Assembly (NCBI RefSeq): GCF_004087835.1 | Contig: NZ_CP035119.1 | Span: 310,001-374,000, forward strand | Direction of reading: 5' to 3' | Source of the DNA: Halorussus pelagicus | GTDB lineage: Archaea; Halobacteriota; Halobacteria; Halobacteriales; Haladaptataceae | Length of the DNA: 64,000 nucleotides | Part shown: positions 1 through 10,993 of the stretch, one piece after another | How the letters are laid out: each line of letters opens with the position of its first letter | How positions within the stretch are numbered: the stretch's first letter is position 1 | Position numbers and translations under genes: made by a program | Notes under the pieces: model-generated | The model's database searches: none | What the model was told of the DNA's origin: nothing | The model's input: only the letters and a program-made list of their open reading frames with translations

Positions 1-386
1 CGTGCGTTCTCGACCGCTTCCGCGCGCGTGTCGTACGTCCGCGCCGGGACGAGTTCGACCTCGGGTTCGAGGAAGAACTCGACGCGCCAGACGTTCGTCC
101 GCCCGTATTCGGCCTCCGCGGCCGGTCGGTTGGCCTGTCCCGCCGCGACGTACAGCGTCGGCATGCAGGCCGCGGGGAACTGGTCGGCGTCGAACACGTC
201 CGGGCGATACGCGTAGATTGCCCGCCCGTCGGGTTCGTCGTTCCAGACCGTCCAGCCTTCCGGCAGGTCCGCGTCGGTCGGTCCGTCGCGCGCCGACGAG
301 TCGGGGTCGGAGTCGCGCCGGGATGAGGTGTCGGGGTCGCTCTCCGGTGACATGTCGGCGTCGTTCGTATCGTCGCCGTCGCTCAT
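1..386 (-). CDS. small haloarchaeal protein, DUF5820-like (3' end cut by window)
   Basis: The minus strand is open from an ATG at 386 to the window edge, giving about 128 residues. The N-terminal third is a disordered Asp/Ser/Thr-rich leader. It is followed by a compact region containing LPEGWTVWNDEPDGRAIYAYRPD, split here as LPEGWTVWNDEP then DGRAIYAYRPD, and FLEPEVELVP. This pattern is what I recall of the haloarchaeal DUF5820 family, whose function is unknown. The stop codon lies outside the window, so the true length is not known. A TATA-like ctttaaatat at 461-470 (read on the minus strand) could serve it with a leader of about 50 nt. The family call is from memory of the motif and is only moderately certain. 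Confidence 0.6.
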   Translation of the reverse strand, partial: MSDGDDTNDADMSPESDPDTSSRRDSDPDSSARDGPTDADLPEGWTVWNDEPDGRAIYAYRPDVFDADQFPAACMPTLYVAAGQANRPAAEAEYGRTNVWRVEFFLEPEVELVPARTYDTRAEAVENA

Positions 387-956
387 ATACGTCGGTTCGC
401 CCCTGTCGCGGAAGACCTTACTGGTCGCCAGCGGGCGACAGCGACTCCCTGCGTACGGGTATATTTAAAGACGTTATATGGTACTAACTCTCAAACGAGG
501 GACGACGCCACTCGCCCGCCTCAGTCGTCGGATTCGAGAGAGTTAATTCAGTGAGAGCCGAAATTGAATCGGAATAACATTTATATGGCTTCATCCCATC
601 TATTAAATAGTATCGGTGGTAACGCGCCACGCGGTATGCGGTAACACCTACCAAAACACATTCACGTCCGCCCGAACCCTGTCGCCCTCCGATGTCGTGT
701 CGCAGTGAATGTGGTGTGGGGATGGCACGCACATGATCGGCCAGCACGTAAGCGTCCCGCGCGCGAGCGGGACCGAAGGGGTTGAAAGGGGCATCTGGCA
801 CCGACAGCACCGAGCTTGCGGTAAGTTGTCAATTAACAGACTGGCCGACACCTCTTTGTGCGTGTGTAACTACCACATATTTCGACCGCGAACGGCCAGA
901 ACCATCGGTCAGCGGTTCGCGCGCTCTCGGACTCTCCCAACGAAATACGTGATACG
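387..956. other. intergenic region before the prkA operon, no convincing gene
   Basis: About 570 bp lies between two genes that diverge from it. Several A/T-rich promoter-like boxes are present, at 461-470, 577-585 and 600-612. A weak box cacatattt at 874-882 could drive prkA with a leader of about 50 nt. Open frames on both strands between 484 and 960 are Pro/Arg/Cys-rich and lack haloarchaeal codon and amino-acid bias, so I do not call them. The GC-rich block at 700-820 looks like decayed coding sequence or a relict element, but I could not assign it. Confidence 0.5.
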
Positions 957-3020
957 ATGACAGAATCACTGGAAGAACTCAGCCAGCGGTACCAAGAATC
1001 GATGCCCGAAGACCTCCGCGAGACCAAGTCCTTCGACTGGTATCTCGACGAGGTGTACGAGGACCCAAAAATCGCCAGAAACGCCCACCAGCGGGTCGCG
1101 GACATGTTCGACTACTACGGCACCGAGTACGACGAGGACGCCGGAGTCGTCGAATACCTGCTCGCCTCGGAGGACCCGCTTCACGACGGCGAGAACACCT
1201 TCTACGGCCACGAGATTCACCGCGCAATCCACGAGTTCGTGAACAAAGTGAAGTCCGGCGCGCGCGGTCTCGGCCCGGAGAAGCGTATCAAACTCCTGCT
1301 AGGTCCGGTCGGCTCGGGCAAGTCTGACTTCGACCGGCAGGTCCGGACCTACTTCGAGGACTACACTCTCAGCGACGAGGGCCGGATGTACACCTACCGG
1401 TGGACGAACCTCTGTGAGGTGATTCACGACCAAGACCCGGCCGACGACACGGTCCGGTCGCCGATGAACCAAGACCCCCTCGTCTTACTCCCGGTGGACC
1501 AGCGCCAGCGCGTCATCGACGACCTCAACGAGAATCTGGACGCGCCCTACACAATCCAGAACGAGCAGAGCCTCGACCCCGCCTCGGCGTTCTACATGGA
1601 CGAACTGCTGGCCCACTACGACGACGACATCAAGCAGGTGCTGGAGAATCACGTCGAGGTCGTCCGTCTCACGGCCGACGAGAACAAGCGACAAGCCGTC
1701 GAGACCTTCGAACCGAAGGACAAGAAGAATCAGGACGAGACCGAGCTGACCGGCGACGTGAACTACAGCAAAATCGCCATCTACGGCGAGTCCGACCCCC
1801 GCGCGTTCGACTACTCGGGGGCGTTCTGTAACGCGAATCGGGGCATCTTCTCGGGCGAGGAACTCCTAAAGCTTCAGCGCGAATTCCTCTACGACTTCCT
1901 CCACGCCACGCAAGAACAGACCATCAAGCCGAAGAACAACCCCCGAATCGACATCGACCAGGTCATCGTCGGCCGGACGAACATGCCCGAGTACCGGGAC
2001 AAGAAGGGCGACGAGAAGATGGAGGCGTTCAACGACCGGACCAAGCGCATCGACTTCCCGTACGTCCTCGAATACGACGAGGAGTCCCAAATCTACCGGA
2101 AGATGCTGTTCAACGCCGACGTGCCCGACGTTCACATCGAGCCACACACGCTCGAAATGGCGGGACTGTTCGGCGTCCTGACCCGCATCGAGGAACCCGA
2201 CAGCGAGATGGTAGACCTGATGCAGAAGGTCAAGGCCTACAACGGCGAAATCAAGGACGGCGAGGACGTGGACGTGAAGAAACTCCGCGAGGAGGGCGAG
2301 GAGTCCGCCGACATCGGTGAGGGGATGGAAGGGGTTTCGGCCCGGTTCATCGGCGACGAAATCGCGGAGGCCATCATGAACTCGACCCACCGCGATAGGG
2401 GGTTCCTCTCGCCTCTGTCGGTGTTCAACCACTTCGAGGAGAACCTCGAAAATCACGGCTCCATCCCCGAAGAGAACTTCGAGACCTACTACCGCTACCT
2501 CGAAATGGTCCGCGAGGAGTACAAGGACCGCGCCATCGAGGACGTGCGCCACGCGCTGGCCTACGACATCGAGGAGATTCAGCGCCAAGGCGAGAAGTAC
2601 ATGGACCACGTCATGGCGTACATCGACGACGACACCGTCGAGGACGAACTCACCGGCCGCGAGCAGGAACCCGACGAGAGTTTCCTCCGGGCCGTCGAGG
2701 AGAAACTCGATATCCCGCGCGACCGCAAGAACGACTTCCGCCAAGAGGTGAGCAACTGGGTCTCGCGGCGCGCCCGCGAGGGGTCGCCGTTCGACCCGCA
2801 GGACAACGACCGCCTGCGCCGCGCGCTGGAGCGCAAGCTCTGGGAGGACAAGAAGCATAACATCAACTTCTCGGCGCTGGTTTCCAGCAACGAGATGGAC
2901 GACGACGAACAGAACGCGTGGATAGACGCACTCGTCGATCAGGGCTACTCCCGCGAGGGCGCGAAGGAGGTGCTGGAGTTCGCCGGTGCAGAGGTCGCCC
3001 GCGCGGAGATGGAGGACTAA
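957..3020 (+). CDS. prkA: PrkA-family serine protein kinase / AAA+ protein, first copy
   Basis: This 687-residue protein belongs to the PrkA (YeaG) family, AAA+-like proteins with serine kinase or ATP-dependent activity in bacteria. The N-terminal EELSQRYQ and SFDWYLDEVYEDP segments precede a Walker A motif, GPVGSGKS, at residues 116-123, as in other PrkA proteins. The length is typical of the family. The ATG start follows a stop in the same frame closely and no better start is visible. The gene opens a four-gene operon, prkA-prkA-yeaH-spoVR, with 2 nt to the next gene. In E. coli the yeaG-yeaH pair and ycgB respond to nitrogen starvation and stationary phase. A similar stress role here is inferred from family membership and gene order, not from the sequence. 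Confidence 0.93.
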   Translation: MTESLEELSQRYQESMPEDLRETKSFDWYLDEVYEDPKIARNAHQRVADMFDYYGTEYDEDAGVVEYLLASEDPLHDGENTFYGHEIHRAIHEFVNKVKSGARGLGPEKRIKLLLGPVGSGKSDFDRQVRTYFEDYTLSDEGRMYTYRWTNLCEVIHDQDPADDTVRSPMNQDPLVLLPVDQRQRVIDDLNENLDAPYTIQNEQSLDPASAFYMDELLAHYDDDIKQVLENHVEVVRLTADENKRQAVETFEPKDKKNQDETELTGDVNYSKIAIYGESDPRAFDYSGAFCNANRGIFSGEELLKLQREFLYDFLHATQEQTIKPKNNPRIDIDQVIVGRTNMPEYRDKKGDEKMEAFNDRTKRIDFPYVLEYDEESQIYRKMLFNADVPDVHIEPHTLEMAGLFGVLTRIEEPDSEMVDLMQKVKAYNGEIKDGEDVDVKKLREEGEESADIGEGMEGVSARFIGDEIAEAIMNSTHRDRGFLSPLSVFNHFEENLENHGSIPEENFETYYRYLEMVREEYKDRAIEDVRHALAYDIEEIQRQGEKYMDHVMAYIDDDTVEDELTGREQEPDESFLRAVEEKLDIPRDRKNDFRQEVSNWVSRRAREGSPFDPQDNDRLRRALERKLWEDKKHNINFSALVSSNEMDDDEQNAWIDALVDQGYSREGAKEVLEFAGAEVARAEMED

Positions 3021-3022
3021 CC

Positions 3023-5392
3023 GTGGCGACCGGCCACGACGACCGGACCGGCCGCGACGCCACCGGCCGCGAGGAGTCGTCCTCCCGCCCCGAGGACGCG
3101 CCCGACGGCGGCGAGTTCATCGAGGCGGCCGACCGCGAACTCCGGGAGACCTACGAGGAGCCAAAGAGCCTCGCCGACTTCGTGGACGAGGCCTTCGAGA
3201 ACCCGACCGTCGCGGCCCACGCCAGCAAGTACCTACTGGAAGCCATCGAGTCGATGGGCACTCGGACCGTCGTCGAGGAGGGCGACGAGACGGAGCGATA
3301 CGTCTTCTTCGACGACCCGCACAACGACGGCGAACACGCCATCTTGGGCAACACGGAGGTCCTGAACGCCTTCGTGGACGACCTGCGCTCCATCGCGGCC
3401 GAGCGCGGCAAGGCCGAGAAGATAATCTGGTTCGACGGGCCGACCGCGACCGGCAAGTCCGAACTGAAGCGGTGTCTCGTCAACGGCCTCCGGGAGTTCT
3501 CGAAGACCGAGGAGGGACGGCGCTACACCGTCGAGTGGAACATCGCCAGCGCGAGCGAGGCCAGGAGCCTGAGCTACGGCGACGAGCGCGCGGTCGCCGA
3601 CGAGGAGAACTGGTTCCCGAGTCCGGTCCAGACCAACCCCCTGACCGTGTTCCCCGAGGAGGTCCGCGAGGACATCCTTGAGCGAATCAACGAGGGAGTC
3701 GCGGACCACATCGACCTCAAAGTCGATAGCGCGCTCGACCCCTTCAGCCGCGAGGCGTACGACTACCTCGAAGAGCAGTACCGCCGGACCGGCGAGGAGA
3801 ATCTGTTCTCGGCCATCACCGACCCGAACCATCTCCGAGTGAAAAACTACGTCGTGGACATCGGAACGGGCATCGGCGTCCTCCACTCTGAGGACTCCGG
3901 ACCGCCCAAGGAGCGACTCGTCGGGTCGTGGATGCGCGGCATGCTACAGGAGTTGGACTCCCGCGGTCGCAAGAACCCCCAAGCGTTCAGCTACGACGGG
4001 GTTCTCTCGCAGGGCAACGGCCTGCTGACCATCGTGGAGGACGCCGCCCAGCACGCCGACTTGCTCCAGAAGTTGCTCAACGTCCCCGACGAGAAGACCG
4101 TCAAGCTGGACAAGGGCATCCAGATGGACATCGACACGCAACTCCTCATCATTTCAAACCCCGACTTGGAAGCCCAACTCAATCAGCACGCCGAGGCGGG
4201 AGGTGCAGACCCCCTGAAGGCGCTCAAGCGCAGACTCGACCGGCGGCGCTTCAAGTATCTCACGAACCTGAGTCTGGAGGCCGAACTCATCCGCCGGGAA
4301 CTCACGAACGAAACCGACGTGTGGAAGGCCGAGAGCTACGACGAACTCGAAACCCTGATTCGGGAACCGCTCGCGGTGCAGGTGCGAAACGACGACCACG
4401 GGGCGGGCGTCGGCGAGCGCGAACTCGCGCCCCACGCCGTCGAGGCCGCCGCGCTCTACAGCGTCGTCACCAGACTCGACGGCGAGGACGTGCCCGCGGG
4501 TCTCGATTTGGTGGATAAGGCGAAACTGTTTGACAGGGGCTACCTGCTCGACGGCGACGACCGACTCGACGTGGACGACTTCGAGTTCAGCGACGACCCG
4601 AGCGACGGCGAGCAGGGCATTCCCGTCACCTACACCCGCGACGTTATCGCGGACCTGCTCAACGACGAGAGCGAGCGCGCTCACGCCGAGTACCCCGTCG
4701 AGGCGGTCATCATGCCCCGCGACATCCTGAACGCGATGGCCGAGGGACTGACGGGCGCGCCCGTCTTCTCGACGGCCGAGCGCACCGAGTACGAGAACCG
4801 ACTCGTCCCGGTGAAAAACCACATCTTCCAGAAGCAGGAGGACGACGTGTTAGACGCCATCATGGCCGACAAGCGCGTGGACGAGGAGACAGTCGAAGAG
4901 TACATCGAACATGTCTACGCGTGGGCGACCGACGAGCGCGTCGAGAACGACCGCGGCGAGCGCGTGGAACCCGACCCGCTGAAGATGAAGGTGTTCGAGA
5001 CCGACCACCTCGGTCGGTTCTCGCCCGAGAGCTACGGCGGCGACCACGCGCCCTCTCCGGCAGTCGAGGAGTTCCGGCGCAACAAGGTCATCACGGCGCT
5101 GAACCGCCACGCGTGGGAGAACCGCGACGAGGGGTTCGAGGTGGGCGACATCGACCCCAAAGAGATTCCCATCATCAAGACGGTGCTGGCGAACTACGAC
5201 TGGGACGACGTGCGCCGGGTGTACGAGGACTTCGACCCGAACCAGTGGGCCGACCCGCCCGGAAACACAGAGACGGCCGCGGTGAAAGCAGAGACCATCG
5301 ACAATCTCGTCGAGATGTTCGGCTACAGCGAGGCGTCGGCCGAACTGACCAGCCAACACGTCATGAGTCAGGTGAGCTACAAATGGGACTGA
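3023..5392 (+). CDS. prkA2: PrkA-family serine protein kinase / AAA+ protein, second copy
   Basis: A second, divergent PrkA homologue of 789 residues if it starts at the GTG at 3023, only 2 nt after the first copy's stop. A longer frame starting upstream would read through the end of the first gene with non-haloarchaeal composition, so I prefer GTG 3023. Residues 1-30 are a disordered polar leader, then [17 protein letters not shown] aligns with the same region of the first copy, and Walker A GPTATGKS is at 139-146. The protein is about 100 residues longer than its neighbour. The last 10 nt overlap the next gene, so translation is probably coupled. The two copies may form a hetero-oligomer, but this is inference. 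Confidence 0.9.
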   Translation: MATGHDDRTGRDATGREESSSRPEDAPDGGEFIEAADRELRETYEEPKSLADFVDEAFENPTVAAHASKYLLEAIESMGTRTVVEEGDETERYVFFDDPHNDGEHAILGNTEVLNAFVDDLRSIAAERGKAEKIIWFDGPTATGKSELKRCLVNGLREFSKTEEGRRYTVEWNIASASEARSLSYGDERAVADEENWFPSPVQTNPLTVFPEEVREDILERINEGVADHIDLKVDSALDPFSREAYDYLEEQYRRTGEENLFSAITDPNHLRVKNYVVDIGTGIGVLHSEDSGPPKERLVGSWMRGMLQELDSRGRKNPQAFSYDGVLSQGNGLLTIVEDAAQHADLLQKLLNVPDEKTVKLDKGIQMDIDTQLLIISNPDLEAQLNQHAEAGGADPLKALKRRLDRRRFKYLTNLSLEAELIRRELTNETDVWKAESYDELETLIREPLAVQVRNDDHGAGVGERELAPHAVEAAALYSVVTRLDGEDVPAGLDLVDKAKLFDRGYLLDGDDRLDVDDFEFSDDPSDGEQGIPVTYTRDVIADLLNDESERAHAEYPVEAVIMPRDILNAMAEGLTGAPVFSTAERTEYENRLVPVKNHIFQKQEDDVLDAIMADKRVDEETVEEYIEHVYAWATDERVENDRGERVEPDPLKMKVFETDHLGRFSPESYGGDHAPSPAVEEFRRNKVITALNRHAWENRDEGFEVGDIDPKEIPIIKTVLANYDWDDVRRVYEDFDPNQWADPPGNTETAAVKAETIDNLVEMFGYSEASAELTSQHVMSQVSYKWD

Positions 5393-6693
5393 GAGAGGAC
5401 TTAGAACGGTACCGAGAGGTCGGCGAGGCCAAGCGAGAGGACCTCGCAGACTTCATCCAGTACGGCGACCTTGGACAGAGCCTGCCCGACGAGATAAACA
5501 TCCCCATCAAAATCGTGGACCTGCCGGAGTTCGCCTACGACCAGCGCGACGAGGGCGGTCTCGGGCAGGGCGACCCCGACGTGGGCGACCCGGTGGGCGA
5601 GCCACAGCCCCAACCCGGAGACGGCGACGAGGAAGGCGACCCCGGCGACGAGAGCGGCGACCACGACTACTACGAGATGGACCCCGAGGAGTTCGCCGAG
5701 GAGTTGGACGACGAGTTGGGTCTCGATTTGGAACCGAAAGGCAAGGAAGTCATCGAGGAGAAGGAGGGCGACTTCACCGACATGACTCGGACCGGTCCCG
5801 ACTCCACCTTGGACTTCGAGCGGATGTTCAAGGAGGGCCTGAAGCGCAAGCTGGCGATGGACTTCGACCCGGACTTCCTCGAAGAAGTGCTGAAAATCGA
5901 CGGTTGGGGACCGGACAAGACGTTCTCGTGGGCGCGCGAGAACGCCATCAACGTCTCGAAACACTGGCTCGAAGAGACCTACCGCAAGATTCCCGACGAC
6001 GAGAAGACCACCTACGACTCTATCGAGGAGGTCGAAGAGACGGTTACGCGCCGGAGTACCGCCCAGAAAATAAAGGAGGAAGGCGTCCGTCACGTCCCCT
6101 TCCGGAAGGAAGACGAGCGCTACCGCTACCCCGAAATCATCGAGGAGCGCGAGAAGAACGTCGTCGTCGTCAACATCCGGGACGTGTCCGGGTCGATGCG
6201 CGAAAAGAAGCGCGAGTTGGTCGAGCGCACGTTCACGCCGCTGGACTGGTACCTGACCGGCAAGTACGACAACGCCGAGTTCGTCTACATCGCCCACGAC
6301 GCCGAGGCGTGGGAGGTCGAGCGCGACGAGTTCTTCGGCATCCGGTCGGGCGGCGGCACGAAGATTTCCTCGGCGTACGAACTCGCGGCGGCGATTCTCG
6401 ACGAGCGCTACCCGTGGACCGACTGGAACCGCTACGTGTTCGCGGCCGGGGATAGCGAGAACTCCCGGAACGACACCAGCGAGAACGTCGTGCCGCTGAT
6501 GGAGGAGATTCCCGCGAACCTCCACGCCTACGTCGAGACCCAACCCGACGGAAAGGCCATCAACGCGACTCACGCCGAGGAAGTCGCGGACCACTTCGGC
6601 GACTCCTCGGAAGTCGCGGTCAGTTTCGTCAACAGCCCCGAGGACGTGACCGACGCCATCTACGAAATCCTCAGCACGGAGGCCGAATCATGA
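5383..6693 (+). CDS. yeaH: YeaH/YhbH (UPF0229, DUF444) VWA-like protein
   Basis: The ATG at 5383 lies inside the 3' end of prkA2 and gives 436 residues. An acidic Gly/Asp-rich linker spans roughly residues 55-110. The C-terminal half has a von Willebrand A-like fold with the MIDAS motif DVSGSM at 267-272 and the later [13 protein letters not shown], both hallmarks of DUF444 proteins. The family accompanies PrkA and SpoVR in bacteria and archaea and is thought to work with the kinase, although the biochemical role is not established. It overlaps spoVR by 4 nt (ATGA). Open frame continues far upstream in this phase but is antisense-like in composition, so the internal ATG is chosen. Confidence 0.92.
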   Translation: MGLREDLERYREVGEAKREDLADFIQYGDLGQSLPDEINIPIKIVDLPEFAYDQRDEGGLGQGDPDVGDPVGEPQPQPGDGDEEGDPGDESGDHDYYEMDPEEFAEELDDELGLDLEPKGKEVIEEKEGDFTDMTRTGPDSTLDFERMFKEGLKRKLAMDFDPDFLEEVLKIDGWGPDKTFSWARENAINVSKHWLEETYRKIPDDEKTTYDSIEEVEETVTRRSTAQKIKEEGVRHVPFRKEDERYRYPEIIEEREKNVVVVNIRDVSGSMREKKRELVERTFTPLDWYLTGKYDNAEFVYIAHDAEAWEVERDEFFGIRSGGGTKISSAYELAAAILDERYPWTDWNRYVFAAGDSENSRNDTSENVVPLMEEIPANLHAYVETQPDGKAINATHAEEVADHFGDSSEVAVSFVNSPEDVTDAIYEILSTEAES

Positions 6694-8672
6694 AAAAGCG
6701 ACCCCGAACCAAGAAGGCGGCCGAACCGCTACAGGAACCGGCCAAGGAGGCCAGAAATCTGGCTCACAAGCTCGGACTCGACCCCTACGACGTGAACTAC
6801 TGGGTGGTCGATTACGACGAGATGAACGAACTCATCGCGTACAACGGGTTCCAAGAGCGCTACCCCCACTGGCGCTGGGGCATGCAGTACGACCGCCAGC
6901 AAAAGCAGGGCCAGTACACGGGCGGGAAGGCCTTCGAAATCGTCATCAACGACGACCCCTCCCACGCCTTCCTACAGGAATCGAACGCCGTCGCCGACCA
7001 GAAGGCAGTCATCACCCACGTCGAGGCCCACGCCGACTTCTTCGCCAAGAACCGCTGGTACCGGATGTTCGCAGACGAGTTGGACGCCGCGGCGATGCTC
7101 GAACGCCACGCCCGGCGCATCGAGGAGTACATGTCCGACCCGGAAATCGAGCGTGAGGCCGTCGAGCGATGGATAGACAGCGTGCTGTGTCTCGAAGACA
7201 ACATCGACCAACACGAACCGTTCAAGCGACAGTTCGAGCGCGCGGACGACGAGGACGACGTTCCTGACGACGAGTTGGCCGAGAAGTTGGACGAGATGGA
7301 CCTCTCCGACGAGGTGAAACGCCAAGTCTTCGACGAGGAGTGGATAGACGAGCAGGCCGACGCGGCCGACTTAGACGACCCCGAGATGGACGTGTTGGCG
7401 TTCCTCCGGGACCACGGCAAGGCCTACGACGCCGAATCCGGGAAGGCCGAGGAGATGGCCGAGTGGCAGAAAGAAATTCTGGAGATGCTTCGGGCCGAAT
7501 CGTACTACTTCGCGGCCCAGAAGCTCACGAAGGTGATGAACGAGGGGTGGGCCGCCTACTGGGAGTCGGTGATGATGGGCGAGGAGGCGTTCGCGGGCGA
7601 CGACGAGTTCCTGCTGTACGCCGACCATCAAGCGCGCGTCCTCAATTCGCCGGGGCTGAACCCCTACCAACTCGGCAAGGAACTCTGGGAGTACATCGAG
7701 AACACCGAGAACCGCCGGGCGGTCTGTCGAAAGCTTCTCCGGACCGAGGGCGTGACGTGGCGCAACTTCCACGATACCGTGGACTTCGAGCAAGTGCAGG
7801 ACCTGCTCGCGCCCGACCCGCGAATTGACGGCATCGACCCCGAGAATCTGGACGAGCTGGACGCCCTCGCGCCCGAGAAAGTGGACGAGGAGGCGCTGGA
7901 ACGCACGAAAAAAGGGGAGATAGATGTCGAGCGATACCCGTGGAAGCTGTTGACCTACGAGGGACTGGCCGAGCGCCACTTCTCGCTGTGCAAGCGACAG
8001 AACCGCGGGTTCGTCCGGTCGGTCTCCCAGCAGGACTTGGAGCAGTTCGCGCGCTACATCGTGGACGACGCGCGCTACGACTCCGTCGAGGACGCCCTCG
8101 CGGATGTTGAGTACACCACCGGGTGGGACAAGATGCGCGAGGTCCGCGCGAGCAACAACGACGTGACGTTCCTCGACAGCTTCCTGACACAGGAGTTTGT
8201 CACAGACAACCAGTATTTCACCTACGAGTTCAGTCAGACCACCGGCGACTACCGGGTCGCCAGCACGGACTACGAGGACGTGAAAAAGAAGTTGATGCTC
8301 CAGTTCACCAACTTCAACAAGCCGACTATCGGGGTGTACGACGGCAACTACGACAACCGCAACGAGTTGCTACTGGGCCACCACTACAACGGCGTGATGC
8401 TCGACATCGAGCAGGCCAAGCGGACCCTCGAACGCGCGTTCGACCTCTGGGGTCGCCCAGTGAACCTCAAGACCATCGTCAAGGAGGTGGACGACCGCGA
8501 CGCCGAAATCGCACGGCGACGCGACAGAGAGCCGGAACCGGAGGAGGTCGGCAAACTCCTGCGCTACGACGGCGACCAGTTCACGATGGAGGACCTGCCG
8601 TGGAGCGAAGTCGAGGACATCGCGGCGACGGAAGTGGACTACGACACCAAACCCGAGGAATGGTTGGCGTAG
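6690..8672 (+). CDS. spoVR: SpoVR family protein
   Basis: A 660-residue SpoVR/YcgB family protein. Diagnostic segments are [20 protein letters not shown] near residues 28-47, then [13 protein letters not shown], and [18 protein letters not shown] at about 107-124. The last of these supplies conserved His and Glu residues. A very acidic central stretch (about 180-235) is a halophilic elaboration. It is the last gene of the prkA-prkA-yeaH-spoVR operon and starts on an ATGA overlap with yeaH. SpoVR was named for a spore cortex defect in Bacillus, but the family is widespread in non-sporulating organisms, where it goes with the PrkA stress module. Its molecular function is unknown. Confidence 0.93.
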   Translation: MKKRPRTKKAAEPLQEPAKEARNLAHKLGLDPYDVNYWVVDYDEMNELIAYNGFQERYPHWRWGMQYDRQQKQGQYTGGKAFEIVINDDPSHAFLQESNAVADQKAVITHVEAHADFFAKNRWYRMFADELDAAAMLERHARRIEEYMSDPEIEREAVERWIDSVLCLEDNIDQHEPFKRQFERADDEDDVPDDELAEKLDEMDLSDEVKRQVFDEEWIDEQADAADLDDPEMDVLAFLRDHGKAYDAESGKAEEMAEWQKEILEMLRAESYYFAAQKLTKVMNEGWAAYWESVMMGEEAFAGDDEFLLYADHQARVLNSPGLNPYQLGKELWEYIENTENRRAVCRKLLRTEGVTWRNFHDTVDFEQVQDLLAPDPRIDGIDPENLDELDALAPEKVDEEALERTKKGEIDVERYPWKLLTYEGLAERHFSLCKRQNRGFVRSVSQQDLEQFARYIVDDARYDSVEDALADVEYTTGWDKMREVRASNNDVTFLDSFLTQEFVTDNQYFTYEFSQTTGDYRVASTDYEDVKKKLMLQFTNFNKPTIGVYDGNYDNRNELLLGHHYNGVMLDIEQAKRTLERAFDLWGRPVNLKTIVKEVDDRDAEIARRRDREPEPEEVGKLLRYDGDQFTMEDLPWSEVEDIAATEVDYDTKPEEWLA

Positions 8673-8723
8673 CGAGGACGGCCCATCGTCGCCTCAAACG
8701 CCGGGCGTCCGCGGGGACCGCGC

Positions 8724-9707
8724 TCAGAGCGGGACGTAGGGTCGTCCGCTGGACGTACTCGGCGGGTCGAGCGGAATCGTGATTTTCGTCGCTCGCGTCA
8801 GTATCGTGACCGATGCGTCCTCGCTGAGGGGAAGGCCGTGTCGAGACCCTTCGATTGCGTCCACATCGACAGTGAGTTTGGCCTGCTCGGTGCCCTGAAG
8901 CACGTCGTCGCCGTTTCCACGGACCGTCTCGACGGCGAACGCGCTCTCGTTGGCCGTCCCGTCACCGGCGTAGGACAGATACGCTACCCGTTCGTCGCTC
9001 CGATAGACGAGCGTCGCGTCCGTCAGGTCTATCGCGCCCGACCCCGAACTCGGCGCGACCGTCAGGTTCGCCGTCCAGAGTTTCGACGCGCCCAAGAAGT
9101 CCGCGGTGCCGGTTTCCCCGCCGAACGAGGATGCACCGAAGAAGACTTGATCGTCGGGGGAGACGATTTCGTCCGACGGGTAACTCAGTTCCACGTCTTC
9201 GTCTGCGGTCGTCTCGATAGTCACGGGCGGTGTGACCGTCGCAACCACTTCGTCGTTGGTCAGGTCCTCGAACCGAATCTGGTCTCCGTTCACTCTCGAA
9301 ATTCGGTACGTCGCGGAAGCGGGAGCGGTGTACAGCGGCGAGTTGTTTCCGCCGATGACCAGCTTTTGGTCAGGCCCCGTAACCTCAAGTCGGACCTTCT
9401 CTCCCTCGGGAATCCGGAGCCGAGAGTCGTAGTCTTTGACGGGTCGGTCCTCGTACCCCTCGTCGATGACGATGTAGTTTCGATTCCCCATGCCCGGAAC
9501 CCGACCCACCTTCGACGTGACTTGGAGTCGGTTCACGACGCTATCGACCGACTCCTGTCCGGTCTGTTCGGATTTCGTCTGTAAGAATCCCGCCGTGTTC
9601 ACGAGGACGCCGCTGGCCATCGCCGCGACCAGTACCATCGCTATGAAGACGATGAGTGTCCCGATACCGACCTGTCCTCTGTGCCACCGACGACGCTTCC
9701 CAACCAT
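8724..9707 (-). CDS. archaellin-like secreted protein with class III signal peptide
   Basis: A 327-residue protein whose N-terminus is nearly a textbook haloarchaeal archaellin. It has basic residues, then [19 protein letters not shown], then [19 protein letters not shown]. Prepilin peptidase should cleave after Gly11. The hydrophobic helix (about 13-35) would form the filament core. The remaining 280 residues are beta-rich, acidic and longer than usual for archaellin, and the C-terminus lacks the typical archaellin ending I would expect. No other arl/fla genes are nearby. It could be a minor archaellin, a specialised filament subunit or an archaellin-like adhesin. It lies beside a chemoreceptor operon, which is suggestive but not proof of a motility role. 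Confidence 0.75.
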   Translation of the reverse strand: MVGKRRRWHRGQVGIGTLIVFIAMVLVAAMASGVLVNTAGFLQTKSEQTGQESVDSVVNRLQVTSKVGRVPGMGNRNYIVIDEGYEDRPVKDYDSRLRIPEGEKVRLEVTGPDQKLVIGGNNSPLYTAPASATYRISRVNGDQIRFEDLTNDEVVATVTPPVTIETTADEDVELSYPSDEIVSPDDQVFFGASSFGGETGTADFLGASKLWTANLTVAPSSGSGAIDLTDATLVYRSDERVAYLSYAGDGTANESAFAVETVRGNGDDVLQGTEQAKLTVDVDAIEGSRHGLPLSEDASVTILTRATKITIPLDPPSTSSGRPYVPL

Positions 9708-9734
9708 GCTACTCCGAGCGTATACAACCCAGAT

Positions 9735-9744
9735 AGTTTATACT
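9735..9744 (-). promoter_or_regulatory. TATA-like box for the archaellin-like gene
   Basis: Read on the minus strand this is agtataaact, about 33 bp before the ATG at 9707. It would give a very short leader, as is usual for haloarchaea. Confidence 0.45.
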
Positions 9745-9811
9745 ACCGGTCATCGGATATGATGACCGAGACTCGACGCTCGGCGACGAACTCCCGAGCG
9801 CCCCCGACGCC

Positions 9812-10993
9812 TCACGAGAGCGTCGAGGGGACCTCGATTTCGTTCTTGATGACGGCGCGCCGCGAGGCGTCCAGTTGCGCGGTCACGTCGTCGGGAATCG
9901 CCGGGCCGATGTCGGTCCCGTAGGTCGCTCGGACCCCGCCTTCCAGTAGGCCGAGCGCGTTGACCGTCCCGACGCGGAACCGGAACTTCCGGTCCACGAG
10001 GCTGGCTATCGACCGGAAGACGGCCTTATCGACGTGCTTGACCATACTGGCCAAAATTACGTCGCTGTACTCGGGGACGCTGAGCGACTGGTCGTTGTCC
10101 ACCCCGATGGCGAACCGCCCGGCGTCTTGGGCCGCGCGGAACACCCCGATTCCGGTCCCGCCCGCGGCGTGGTAGACGATATCGACGCCGTCGGCATACA
10201 TCTCGCCAGCCAGTCGCTCGCCCGCGTCAGGGTCCGCGAACGAGTCGGCGTAGGCCGACCTGACCTCGATGGCCTCGCTGGCGCGGGCCACGCCCGCCCG
10301 GAATCCGGCCTCGAACTTCCGGATGAGGGGCACGTCTACGCCGCCGACGAACCCGACCGCGAGGTCGTCGGTCGTCGCTCCGGTCCCGGCGCTGAACTCC
10401 CGCTGGGTCACGAGTCCCGCGAGGTGGCCGACCTGAAACGACCCCTGATGCTCCTCGAAGACGTAACTGGCCACGTTCGGCAGGAGCGCCCCGCTCTCGT
10501 CCGTGGCGGTTCCGTCCACGAGCAGGAACTGCTGGTCGGGGAACGCCATCGCATTCGAGGCGATGCCGCTCGCCTGCGCGAACCCGATGCCACAGACGAG
10601 GTCGGTCTCCGGGGACTGCGCCGCCGCGAACTCCCGCTGGAGCGTCGGAATCTCCTCGGCGGAGGATGGTTCGGCGTTCTCGAAGTTGATTCCGAACCGG
10701 TCGCGGGCCTTCTTCGCTCCCGCGTGAGCCATGTCGTTGAACGAGTTGTCGCCGAGACCGCCGAGCGCGTAGACCATCCCGACGCGGGCGTCGGTGTTCT
10801 GCGGGCGCTCGGTCGTCGTTCGCCGGGTCGTCTCGGTCGCTGTGCCGGTCGTCGGGTCGGCGTCGCCCGCCGCGGAGTCCGAGTCGTCGCCGCCGAAACA
10901 GCCAGCGAGCGTCGCCGTTCCGAGCGCGCTGGCCGCGCCGCCGAGGAGTCGCCGCCGCGAGACCGACGACGGTCGGGTCCCGTCACCGCTCAT
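9812..10993 (-). CDS. BMP-family substrate-binding lipoprotein
   Basis: A 393-residue lipoprotein of the BMP (Bmp/Med/PnrA) family, periplasmic-type binding proteins often specific for purine nucleosides. It has a Tat motif SRRRLLGG (12-19) and lipobox LAGC with Cys32, followed by a Thr/Asp-rich tether. The binding domain begins with [17 protein letters not shown], the family signature. Other family segments include [16 protein letters not shown] and AIGVDNDQS. No ABC permease or ATPase genes are adjacent. Instead the ATG overlaps the stop of a transducer gene (ATGA). The pairing resembles the lipoprotein-transducer pairs BasB/BasT and CosB/CosT of Halobacterium. The likely job is to present a ligand, perhaps a nucleoside, to the receptor. 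The ligand is inferred from family only. Confidence 0.88.
   Translation of the reverse strand: MSGDGTRPSSVSRRRLLGGAASALGTATLAGCFGGDDSDSAAGDADPTTGTATETTRRTTTERPQNTDARVGMVYALGGLGDNSFNDMAHAGAKKARDRFGINFENAEPSSAEEIPTLQREFAAAQSPETDLVCGIGFAQASGIASNAMAFPDQQFLLVDGTATDESGALLPNVASYVFEEHQGSFQVGHLAGLVTQREFSAGTGATTDDLAVGFVGGVDVPLIRKFEAGFRAGVARASEAIEVRSAYADSFADPDAGERLAGEMYADGVDIVYHAAGGTGIGVFRAAQDAGRFAIGVDNDQSLSVPEYSDVILASMVKHVDKAVFRSIASLVDRKFRFRVGTVNALGLLEGGVRATYGTDIGPAIPDDVTAQLDASRRAVIKNEIEVPSTLS

Noticed and set aside
484-960. Several small frames before the prkA operon
   Set aside because: They overlap on both strands, have Pro/Arg/Cys-rich non-haloarchaeal composition and no recognisable motif.
1866-2858. 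330-residue minus-strand frame within prkA
   Set aside because: Val/Leu-rich reverse reading of an acidic coding strand; the plus-strand PrkA protein is clear.
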